A stretch of 35,279 nt of DNA, taken from IMG/VR virus record IMGVR_UViG_3300027969_000246, positions 1 to 35,279 of that record; one strand, 5' to 3'. Shown in pieces: positions 7,379 to 14,464 of the stretch (positions are counted from its first letter, which is position 1; the number at the start of each line of letters is the position of its first letter). The notes beneath the pieces were generated by a model. That model did not search any database. It had not been told where the DNA came from and was given only the letters and a program-made list of their open reading frames with translations. The position numbers were made by a program, and so were the translations under genes. Source of the stretch: a virus.

Positions 7379-8795
7379 AGCACAACCAGGACAGCATGAT
7401 ATCACAGTGGTAGAGTCATCATCCATTGGCATCATCGGAGTTGGAGAAGCTACCACAGGACTAACCAAAGATCTGCTAAACGGCGTATTATTTCCAGCGG
7501 CAGTTGACATAAAAGATTTTATTAATAAAACTGATGCAACTAATAAAATGGGGATTTATCACAAGGGTTGGGCCAAGAATAAGGAGTCGTATTTTGCTCC
7601 GTTAGATGCCTCAAGTACATTTCAACTGAACAACGATTTTGTTTTTAAATATGCATTTCAAAAATTTGGTTACGATAAATTTCATATGGCGTCGAGGGCA
7701 GGAGTAAATTGGGAGAATCAAAATTTTGACGAATTCCATGCTTATCAATTTGACACACATAAAGTAGGCCAATTTTTTAAAGAAATATGTTTGAAAGAAA
7801 ATATTAAAATTATCGATTCTGTGGTAACACAGGTAAATCTCAATGAGTCGGGTGGCATAGACTCTGTAATTTTAGAACAAGGTTATTCTGTTAGTGGTGA
7901 TTTTTTCTTTGATTGCACCGGATTTAAACGAGTGCTGATGGAAGCAGTTGGTTCTAAATGGATCTCGTATAAAAAATATCTTCCTGTTGATACTGCAATG
8001 CCGTTTCGATTAACTTATCAATCCAACGAAAGACCATTACCAATGACCACAGCTCATGCAATGTCATCTGGATGGATGTGGGATATTCCATTACAATCAA
8101 GACGTGGTTGCGGTTATGTGTTTGATAGCAATTTTATTTCCAAAGAAAATGCACAGAAAGAAATAGAAAGCTATCTAGGGATGGAAATTGAGCCTATCAA
8201 GTTCATTGATCTATCTAGTGGAAAGAGTGATACGTTTTGGAAAAACAATGTGCTGTCATTGGGCCTATCATCTTCTTTTGTGGAGCCGTTAGAGTCAACA
8301 TCTATACACAACACCATTGTACAGATCATGGTTTTTATTGATGAATTTCTGTCTCCTGTTGCTGAAAAAACCGTTACAAAAGAAAACGAAAAACTATACA
8401 ATAAAAATATTGATACATTATTTGAATATGTATTTGATTTTTTATCTCTTCACTATCAAGGTGGTAGGGATGACAGTGAGTTTTGGAGAAACATTAAAAA
8501 CAATAAGATCGTGACTGACTACACCCAGATGTTAATCAACAAGTCAAAAGATAAAATTATCGGCGCCACCACATTTGATAATGCTAATCCTAATGCCCCA
8601 GGTGCTGCATTGTGGAATTGGGTCATGGCTGGTCTGCATATTATAACTCCAGAACAGGCTAGGCAAGAATTAATTGAAACAGGAATGATGTCAATCGCTG
8701 AACATCACTGGGATGATTTCCATACTAATTTACTGCACCAAAAGAATAGATCACACGCATGGTCTACCAAGCCATATGTTGAGTACACAAAATAA
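7317..8795 (+). CDS. Flavin-dependent tryptophan-halogenase-like protein 1 (gene 9 of cassette)
   Basis: A 492-residue member of the tryptophan halogenase family (PF04820 type). It has the N-terminal FAD-binding G-G-G-T-A-G-W (7-13) and G-V-G-E-A-T (41-46). K77 in D-A-T-N-K-M-G-I matches the catalytic Lys of PrnA. W253-M-W-D-I-P258 is the W-x-W-x-I-P signature that separates halogenases from monooxygenases. F-V-E-P-L-E-S-T-S-I (321-330) is the active-site Glu region. Such enzymes use FADH2, O2 and halide to make HOX and chlorinate or brominate electron-rich groups. No flavin reductase is visible in the window, so FADH2 would have to come from the host or from elsewhere in the phage. The substrate need not be free tryptophan. 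The next gene is a close paralogue. Confidence 0.9.
   Translation: MKIVIVGGGTAGWLAAYCLCKAQPGQHDITVVESSSIGIIGVGEATTGLTKDLLNGVLFPAAVDIKDFINKTDATNKMGIYHKGWAKNKESYFAPLDASSTFQLNNDFVFKYAFQKFGYDKFHMASRAGVNWENQNFDEFHAYQFDTHKVGQFFKEICLKENIKIIDSVVTQVNLNESGGIDSVILEQGYSVSGDFFFDCTGFKRVLMEAVGSKWISYKKYLPVDTAMPFRLTYQSNERPLPMTTAHAMSSGWMWDIPLQSRRGCGYVFDSNFISKENAQKEIESYLGMEIEPIKFIDLSSGKSDTFWKNNVLSLGLSSSFVEPLESTSIHNTIVQIMVFIDEFLSPVAEKTVTKENEKLYNKNIDTLFEYVFDFLSLHYQGGRDDSEFWRNIKNNKIVTDYTQMLINKSKDKIIGATTFDNANPNAPGAALWNWVMAGLHIITPEQARQELIETGMMSIAEHHWDDFHTNLLHQKNRSHAWSTKPYVEYTK
7895..8002 (+). repeat. Internal near-identical segment of the tandem halogenases (pairs with 9377-9484)
   Basis: By direct comparison these 108 nt differ at only three positions (7922, 7935 and 7982). 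They encode the G-D-F-F-F-D-C-T-G-F-K-R block through V-D-T-A-M-P. The sequence immediately after is divergent. The spacing (1482 nt) is the same as for the 5' segment, so there is no net indel between them. Confidence 0.7.
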
Positions 8796-8798
8796 TTT

Positions 8799-10223
8799 AT
8801 GAAAATAGTAATTGTGGGTGGTGGCACTGCTGGATGGTTAGCTGCATATTGCTTGTGTAAGTCTCAGCCGGGACAACACACTATCACAATTATTGAATCG
8901 TTGGCAATTGGCATTATTGGTGCGGGCGAAGGTACTGTAGGATCCATGCATGACCTAATACACGGCGATTTATTTCCTGTTAAAATTGATGAGCAAGACT
9001 TTATTAACAAAACTGATGCAACTAATAAAATGGGGATCTATCATAGATTTTGGGGTAAAGGAAAGCATGAATATTTTGCTCCTTTAGCAGGGGGGCCTAC
9101 AGCAAAATCAAACTGTGATTTTGTTTTTAAATATGCATTTCAGAAATATGGATACAATAAATTTCATCTTGCTGCGCAAGAAGGTTTACATCTAGAAGAA
9201 AAACAATACGACGAATTTCGTGCATATCATTTTGATGGACACAAAGTAGGACAATATTTTAAAGAACTATGTTTAAAAGACAATGTTGAAGTAATCGATT
9301 CAATAGTAAAAAAAGTAAATCTCAACGAACACGGCCATATTGCATCGTTGACACTTGAAGAAGGATATACAGTAGTTGGTGATTTTTTCTTTGATTGCAC
9401 CGGTTTTAAACGAGTGTTGATGGAAGCAGTTGGTTCTAAATGGATCTCGTATAAAAAATATCTGCCTGTTGATACTGCAATGCCATTTATAATAAAACAT
9501 AAAGAAGGAGATTCTCCTCTACCAATGACCACTGCCACTGCACTATCGTCCGGCTGGATGTGGGATATACCGTTGCAGACTAGGCGAGGTTGCGGTTATG
9601 TATTTGATAGCAATTTTATTTCCAAAGAAAATGCACACCGAGAAATTGAAGAGTTTTTAAAAGTAGAAATAGAACCCATTAAGTTCATTGACTTTACCAG
9701 CGGTAGGGGCAGTGATTTTTGGAAAAACAATGTAATATCGTTGGGACTATCGTCGTGTTTTGTAGAACCTTTAGAGGCTACATCAATACATAGCACAATA
9801 GCTCAAACTATGATTTTTATTGATCAATTTTTGTCATCAAATTTAAAAAATACGATTACAAAAGAAAATGAAATATTATATAACAAGCATGTTTCTTCTA
9901 TCTACGAATCAATTTTTAATTTTATATCATTGCATTATCAAGGCGGTCGAGACGACAGCGAATTTTGGCGTTACATTACACACGATAACGTGATAACTGA
10001 TCGTACAAGACTGTTACTAGACAAATCTAAGAATAAAATTTTAAGTGCATGGATGTTTGACAACGGTAGCCGATATGCTCCGGATGCATCATTATGGAAT
10101 TGGATACTTGCTGGGCTTCGGTTTATTTCACCCGAACAGGCTAGGCAAGAACTAATTGAAGCTGGTCAGTTTGAGCAAGCTGAACGCTACTGGACTCAAT
10201 ATATTAAATCAGTGCTTGGCTAG
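8799..10223 (+). CDS. Flavin-dependent tryptophan-halogenase-like protein 2 (gene 10 of cassette)
   Basis: A 474-residue tandem paralogue of the preceding halogenase. It shares G-G-G-T-A-G-W (7-13), K77 in D-A-T-N-K-M-G-I, G-W-M-W-D-I-P and F-V-E-P-L-E-A-T-S-I. The FAD-loop motif differs: G-A-G-E-G-T replaces G-V-G-E-A-T. The region that follows (about 46-65) and the segment around 95-135, which lie near the substrate site in known family members, are clearly diverged, so a different substrate or regiochemistry is plausible. Stretches of nearly identical DNA with the upstream copy indicate recent duplication or gene conversion. It starts 3 nt after the previous stop without a clear ribosome site. 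Confidence 0.9.
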   Translation: MKIVIVGGGTAGWLAAYCLCKSQPGQHTITIIESLAIGIIGAGEGTVGSMHDLIHGDLFPVKIDEQDFINKTDATNKMGIYHRFWGKGKHEYFAPLAGGPTAKSNCDFVFKYAFQKYGYNKFHLAAQEGLHLEEKQYDEFRAYHFDGHKVGQYFKELCLKDNVEVIDSIVKKVNLNEHGHIASLTLEEGYTVVGDFFFDCTGFKRVLMEAVGSKWISYKKYLPVDTAMPFIIKHKEGDSPLPMTTATALSSGWMWDIPLQTRRGCGYVFDSNFISKENAHREIEEFLKVEIEPIKFIDFTSGRGSDFWKNNVISLGLSSCFVEPLEATSIHSTIAQTMIFIDQFLSSNLKNTITKENEILYNKHVSSIYESIFNFISLHYQGGRDDSEFWRYITHDNVITDRTRLLLDKSKNKILSAWMFDNGSRYAPDASLWNWILAGLRFISPEQARQELIEAGQFEQAERYWTQYIKSVLG

Positions 10224-10249
10224 ATGATACATATAGTAAAGGAACAGCG

Positions 10250-10942
10250 ATGGCTATAAATGTGTATTGGGCGTGTGTTGAAGATCAGTGGATGCTTGCC
10301 GAAGAGCCGCAGACTGTGTCTTCAGTGTTCTACAGTAAAAATTTAATAGACGATAATCGAGGATCTAAACTCAACTATTGTCCATCATTTAATAAAAATT
10401 TAAAAAACTTGTATGCTTTGAAATCTATATACGAATATGCATTTAAAGTAACTGATCAAGGGCTGGCTACCAACATGTACGATCAGAAATTCTTTGAAGA
10501 TCATGTGGTTGTTAGGTCAATGGATAAAAAATTCTTTTCATATCAAACCAAATACATATTTTTTACAGATGCCCCTAGTCTTAATGTGACATTTTACGAG
10601 TATCCGTTTTTAGAAAACAACAATATTACTACTAGATGCATCCCTGTTGCTGGACAATTTGACATAGGAAAATGGTTTAGAAACACTGAGTTTGCATTTT
10701 ATCTGAAACCTGAATACGATGAATTTAAAATTGAGAGGGAAGAAATTTATTCTTATATGAGATTTCATACTGAAGAAAAAATTAATTTCGTTCAATTTAG
10801 ATACAACGACAAACTAAACAGCTATGTTGGTGACGGATTTGCACTGACCTTTGGTCACTTCTTAAAAAATCTAGAAGATTTTTATAAGCTATTCAAGAAT
10901 AAAAAAGCCATACTAAAAGAAATAAGGAACAATCTCGTATGA
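10250..10942 (+). CDS. Uncharacterised protein, possible distant member of the THPHNR family (gene 11 of cassette)
   Basis: A 230-residue protein with a good ribosome site (AAAGGAA), following a 26-nt gap that is the largest in the cassette. Two segments align by eye with the 5298/6618 pair. C-P-S-F-N-K-N-L-K-N-L-Y-A-L-K-S-I-Y-E-Y compares with C-x-P-F-I-D-A-x-T-x-G-x-x-Q-K-T-W-C-D-I. F-A-F-Y-L-K-P-E-Y-D-E-F-K-I followed by Y-S-Y-M-R-F compares with P-F-Y-I-x-x-x-F-x-x-x-I-P and P-M-F-Q-M-x-P-F. The T-H-P-H-N-R motif is absent; G-Q-F-D-I-G-K-W-F-R occupies that area. I recall similar proteins near halogenases in cyanophages but cannot name a function. Confidence 0.5.
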   Translation: MAINVYWACVEDQWMLAEEPQTVSSVFYSKNLIDDNRGSKLNYCPSFNKNLKNLYALKSIYEYAFKVTDQGLATNMYDQKFFEDHVVVRSMDKKFFSYQTKYIFFTDAPSLNVTFYEYPFLENNNITTRCIPVAGQFDIGKWFRNTEFAFYLKPEYDEFKIEREEIYSYMRFHTEEKINFVQFRYNDKLNSYVGDGFALTFGHFLKNLEDFYKLFKNKKAILKEIRNNLV

Positions 10943-12393
10943 GAAATGTAAAAAAACTACTGGTAGTAGGTGGCGGTACTGCAGGGCTTGTATCGGCCAT
11001 CATTCTTAAAAGAAAATTAGACATTGAAATTGATGTTGTGTATTCTAAAAATATTGGCATTGTTGGTGTCGGAGAGGGCTCTACTGAGCACTGGAAAGAG
11101 TTCATGGATGTTGCTGGTATTGATCAATACACACTAATAAAAGAATGTGATGCTACTTTTAAATCGGGTATCATGTTTGAAAACTGGGGCGATAAGACTT
11201 ATTTTCATAATGTTATTGAACCGTTTTCTAAAACCAGCGGGCAATATCAATGCGTCTACGGCAAACAGATATCTGAAAACGGACCTGTTAATGCTCGGGG
11301 TGTATGGAATAGTGAAATCAGTGATTGGTTTGTTAACAAGCCAGACGAATATCATGCGTTTCAGTTCCATTTTAATACCAACAAATTAAATGACTTTCTG
11401 TTGAGACTGGCAGAATCGTTTGGCATTAATCTAATTGAAGATGACATATCAGACGTTGTGTTAGATGACGATGGATATATTAAAAATTTAATTGGCACAA
11501 AGCAACAGTATGCTTATGATTTTTATATTGATAGCACTGGTTTTAAAAGATTATTAATGAATAAACTTGGTGCTAAATGGCAATCCTACGGCGAGTATTT
11601 GAAAATGAAATCAGCAATAACATTTCAAACAGGAGACGAGGACAATTACAACTACTGGACTCTAGCTCGAGCAATGGACTACGGCTGGTTATTTAAAATT
11701 CCAGTATGGGGTCGACATGGCAATGGTTACATATTTGACAGCGATTACATCACTGCTGAACAGGCTCAAGCAGAAGTCGAGCAGCTACTTGGAAAAAAGA
11801 TTGAGGTTGGCAGACAGTTTAAGTTTGATCCCGGAGCATTGGATCGGCCGTGGATTAAGAATTGCTGTGCTATCGGGCTAAGTGGCAGTTTTGTTGAGCC
11901 GCTTGAAGCGACTTCCATAGGAACTTCAATCCAACAAAGCTTCTTGTTAGTACATAGATTAGTTAATTACACTGATAAGTCAGTTGAACAATATAATAAA
12001 TCAGTCAACGATATTATGGAAAACATTAGAGACTTTATTATACTGCATTATATCACAAATAAAACCAACACTCAGTTCTGGAAGGATGTGGCAAATACAG
12101 AATTACCCGAGAGTCTTTATACAAAATTAATGCAATGGAAACACAGACTGCCTATTCGTGAAGATTTCAGTGGACTTTCTGATTATATTTTATTTAAGGC
12201 CAGTAACTTTATTGTTGTAATGGAAGGGCTTGATCTATTTGATCGAGAATCGATTAGAAAAGAATTTGAGTCGCACCATCAATTAGCTAGAGTGTATGCA
12301 GACCAAGCTATTGAAAAATATCATGAATATGAAAACTCCGTGGTCTCGATCAAGCACAAAAAATTTATACAGATAATTAGAGATTATGTCTGA
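10939..12393 (+). CDS. Flavin-dependent tryptophan-halogenase-like protein 3, divergent (gene 12 of cassette)
   Basis: A 484-residue family member, clearly more distant from the two tandem copies. It keeps G-G-G-T-A-G (11-16), G-V-G-E-G-S-T (43-49), the catalytic-type K75 in D-A-T-F-K-S-G-I and F-V-E-P-L-E-A-T-S-I. The W-x-W-x-I-P signature reads W250-L-F252-K-I-P255, so the second Trp is Phe. The following G-N-G-Y-I-F-D-S matches the other two copies. The protein may be an active halogenase with a changed substrate pocket, or a non-halogenating flavoprotein. It starts in a 4-nt overlap and overlaps the next gene by 8 nt. Confidence 0.85.
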   Translation: MRNVKKLLVVGGGTAGLVSAIILKRKLDIEIDVVYSKNIGIVGVGEGSTEHWKEFMDVAGIDQYTLIKECDATFKSGIMFENWGDKTYFHNVIEPFSKTSGQYQCVYGKQISENGPVNARGVWNSEISDWFVNKPDEYHAFQFHFNTNKLNDFLLRLAESFGINLIEDDISDVVLDDDGYIKNLIGTKQQYAYDFYIDSTGFKRLLMNKLGAKWQSYGEYLKMKSAITFQTGDEDNYNYWTLARAMDYGWLFKIPVWGRHGNGYIFDSDYITAEQAQAEVEQLLGKKIEVGRQFKFDPGALDRPWIKNCCAIGLSGSFVEPLEATSIGTSIQQSFLLVHRLVNYTDKSVEQYNKSVNDIMENIRDFIILHYITNKTNTQFWKDVANTELPESLYTKLMQWKHRLPIREDFSGLSDYILFKASNFIVVMEGLDLFDRESIRKEFESHHQLARVYADQAIEKYHEYENSVVSIKHKKFIQIIRDYV

Positions 12394-13009
12394 TCCGGTT
12401 ACTCAAAAAAACATTTATCCGCTGTTTGCTACTGGAGTGTATAAGAACAAATTAAATATCACACTAACCAACAACGAATTAGCTGATATCTATGATCTAA
12501 ATTCCTCTAAACAGATCCTAGGCACGAAACTGTCCAATGATAAATTTATATTAGAACGGCCAGAATTACAACGATTAAAAAATATTCTATTAGACGAAGT
12601 CAAAGAATATTTCAATACTGTCATGGGCTATGAATTTGAAATTTATATCACAAATTCGTGGTGTAATATTGCTGGACACGCTGAGGGGCAGACTTTACAC
12701 AATCATGCCAACAGCGTGGTATCGGGAGTTTTCTATTTAGATGTTGATCAAAGCCAACCTTCAATAACCTTTGTTAATCCCACGCCTCCGTTCTTGCTGA
12801 ACATGCGATCACAGCAGTACAATATGTTTAATTCTTTGGAGTTTGATATTCCGCTTGAAGATAACACAGTAATATTATTTCCATCACAGTGCTTTCACTA
12901 TGTGAAATCTAATCCCACAACTAACAATAGAGTTAGTATTGCGTTTAACACTTTTGTAAAAGGTAATATTGGTGTTGAAACTGCTGGTGGTGATTTGGAT
13001 CTACACTAG
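12386..13009 (+). CDS. 2OG-Fe(II) oxygenase-like protein, H-x-H subfamily (gene 13 of cassette)
   Basis: A 207-residue protein of the same TIGR02466-like subfamily as gene 1. It begins with I-Y-P-L-F-A-T-G-V-Y, a typical start for the family. The metal motif is L-H105-N-H107-A-N-S-V-V-S-G-V-F-Y-L, the distal site is F-P-S-Q-C-F-H171-Y-V, and N-N-R182-V-S-I-A-F-N carries the probable 2OG-binding Arg. It ends the cassette, and its TAG stop (13007-13009) overlaps the stop codon of the convergent minus-strand gene. No terminator is seen at this junction, so convergent transcripts would overlap. Confidence 0.8.
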   Translation: MSDPVTQKNIYPLFATGVYKNKLNITLTNNELADIYDLNSSKQILGTKLSNDKFILERPELQRLKNILLDEVKEYFNTVMGYEFEIYITNSWCNIAGHAEGQTLHNHANSVVSGVFYLDVDQSQPSITFVNPTPPFLLNMRSQQYNMFNSLEFDIPLEDNTVILFPSQCFHYVKSNPTTNNRVSIAFNTFVKGNIGVETAGGDLDLH

Positions 13010-13479
13010 ACAATAATAATAGATTTTTCTTCTGCAGGCAGTGGTTGATGCAGCCACATTTCACTGTCGTCGACCCATACCAGTGACGGGTTTAATAAAA
13101 TTCCAAAATCTTTGGCTCGTTTAACAGCATGCATCTCTGCATTTGGGCCGTAAAATGTTTCAAAGGTTTTGTCCCAGTAGGGTATATGTGCTGTTTTTAG
13201 ATTTCTATCTCTAAACATAGGACCATTCGTTGCATCAAGACCTGTGGTTATTAAATAGTATTCTGCGTAAGGTAACCATGCAGCATAGAATCCTATGCCC
13301 CCGCTGCTTTCATACAGCACTTCCCAGTAGTCAATGTCTTCAACATGCAGATCTCGACTGTAGTCCCAGTTGACTTTAGGGGGGAGAACGAGAGTATCTG
13401 AATCCATCCAATTGGGATTAAATGCTTCGTTCTCGTCCGATGTTTTTAATATGTTGTAAGTGGTTCTAAATTGTGGCAT
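13006..13479 (-). CDS. Small protein, paralogue of the gene at 1395-1760
   Basis: A 157-residue protein sharing, in order, F-R-T-T-Y-N-I-L, L-P-P-K-V-N-W, D-I-D-Y-W-E-V-L-Y, G-F-Y-A-A-W-L-P-Y-A-E-Y-Y, F-E-T-F-Y-G-P-N-A-E and W-V-D with the protein at 1395-1760. It carries an extra 25-30-residue insertion after P-Y-A-E-Y-Y and a longer C-terminus. It follows the glycine-rich adhesin-like gene by 4 nt and has no clear ribosome site, so coupling is likely. It is the last gene of the long minus-strand structural run. Probably fibre-accessory or assembly; function unknown. Confidence 0.6.
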   Translation of the reverse strand: MPQFRTTYNILKTSDENEAFNPNWMDSDTLVLPPKVNWDYSRDLHVEDIDYWEVLYESSGGIGFYAAWLPYAEYYLITTGLDATNGPMFRDRNLKTAHIPYWDKTFETFYGPNAEMHAVKRAKDFGILLNPSLVWVDDSEMWLHQPLPAEEKSIIIV

Positions 13480-13483
13480 TGTA

Positions 13484-14446
13484 TTATACTAGGTATCTCA
13501 CAATAACAATTCCTGGGCCGCCTGTTCCCGAAACGCCAGAATTGTCTGAGCCACCACCACCACCGCCTGTGTTTGTACCAGCATTTGAACCGCCACGCTG
13601 TTGTCCACCGCCTTGTCCACCGCCGCCAGGACCACCAGATCCTTGACCAAAGTAGTTGTGGCAGCCCCCGCCCCCACCACCTGCATAAGTGTTCCATGAA
13701 CCGTTAATGGTTGTGTTAATACCGCGACCACCTGATCCTGCACGTTGAGTTGGGCCCCAGTCACTGGTACCACGCCCGCCAGGATATCCTTCAGGTCCTG
13801 CTGGCATTAGAATACCGTGGCTACCATAACCGTAACCTTCCCCTGGTACATCATATGCAACACCCGGTCTGTTGTGATGGTTTGAGTTGGCTGCTGAGTC
13901 GCCGCCCCAACCGCTGGCCCCACCTCCACCACCGCCTTGGTGATAACCATAACCACCGCCACTAGATCCTTCACGACCATTTCTTGCTCGGCTTGGATGT
14001 CCGCTGCCACCACCACCACCTAGACGTCCTTGGATGCCGTTGAAACTGGATGCCGTTCCATCTGCACCATCTGCACCTGTAGGCGCTCCGGGGCCACCAG
14101 TGCCAATACCTATAGGGTATGTGCCTGCTGCAACGGAAGTTTCACCTTGTTTGAAGCCGCCTGCACCACCACCACCACTGCCGTGTGTTGAATGGCCGCT
14201 GCCACCACCACCTACAATCATATACTCTACAGCTAGGTTAGTTGGTTGTAGATGTATAACTTCTTTGGGTGCATTATTTTTCAAAGCTACTTTTAATTGG
14301 CTTTCGCCTGTTTTGGTGAACATGTGGATTCTGTATCCGCCTGCTGTATAAACTATATCACCGCCCGTGATGTCAAATTTATCCAAAGTTTTTTCACTTT
14401 GTTTTAGTTTATCAACATTTCCTCTTACGCTACTAATAAATGGCAT
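13484..14446 (-). CDS. Glycine-rich adhesin-like tail fibre protein
   Basis: A 320-residue protein. Residues 1-75 form a non-glycine-rich N-terminal part containing G-G-Y-R-I-H-M-F-T-K-T-G. After V-E-Y-M-I-V-G-G-G-G-S-G (73-84) a glycine-rich region runs to about 312, with repeated G4-G6 runs separated by short polar or aromatic stretches. It closes with G-P-G-I-V-I-V-R-Y. The 'hydrophobic strand - Gly-rich - I-V-I-V-R-Y' plan is typical of the glycine-rich domain in many phage fibre proteins. By analogy with gp38-type adhesins it could form polyglycine-II-like sheets with receptor-binding loops. AGGAG precedes the start. It probably sits at the distal end of a fibre and determines host recognition. 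Confidence 0.75.
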   Translation of the reverse strand: MPFISSVRGNVDKLKQSEKTLDKFDITGGDIVYTAGGYRIHMFTKTGESQLKVALKNNAPKEVIHLQPTNLAVEYMIVGGGGSGHSTHGSGGGGAGGFKQGETSVAAGTYPIGIGTGGPGAPTGADGADGTASSFNGIQGRLGGGGGSGHPSRARNGREGSSGGGYGYHQGGGGGGASGWGGDSAANSNHHNRPGVAYDVPGEGYGYGSHGILMPAGPEGYPGGRGTSDWGPTQRAGSGGRGINTTINGSWNTYAGGGGGGCHNYFGQGSGGPGGGGQGGGQQRGGSNAGTNTGGGGGGSDNSGVSGTGGPGIVIVRYLV

Positions 14447-14464
14447 TTCATTCTCCTGAATATT

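Noticed and set aside
7317-12393. Reading the halogenases as general host-type FAD monooxygenases
   Set aside because: The W-x-W-x-I-P and D-A-T-x-K-x-G-I motifs, at least in the first two, are specific to the halogenase family.
13498-14351. Several open frames on both strands opposite or within the glycine-rich gene
   Set aside because: They are by-products of the repetitive GGN codons. Their residue composition (poly-V/A or poly-P/H) is artificial, and the glycine-rich frame has a good ribosome site and a known domain plan.
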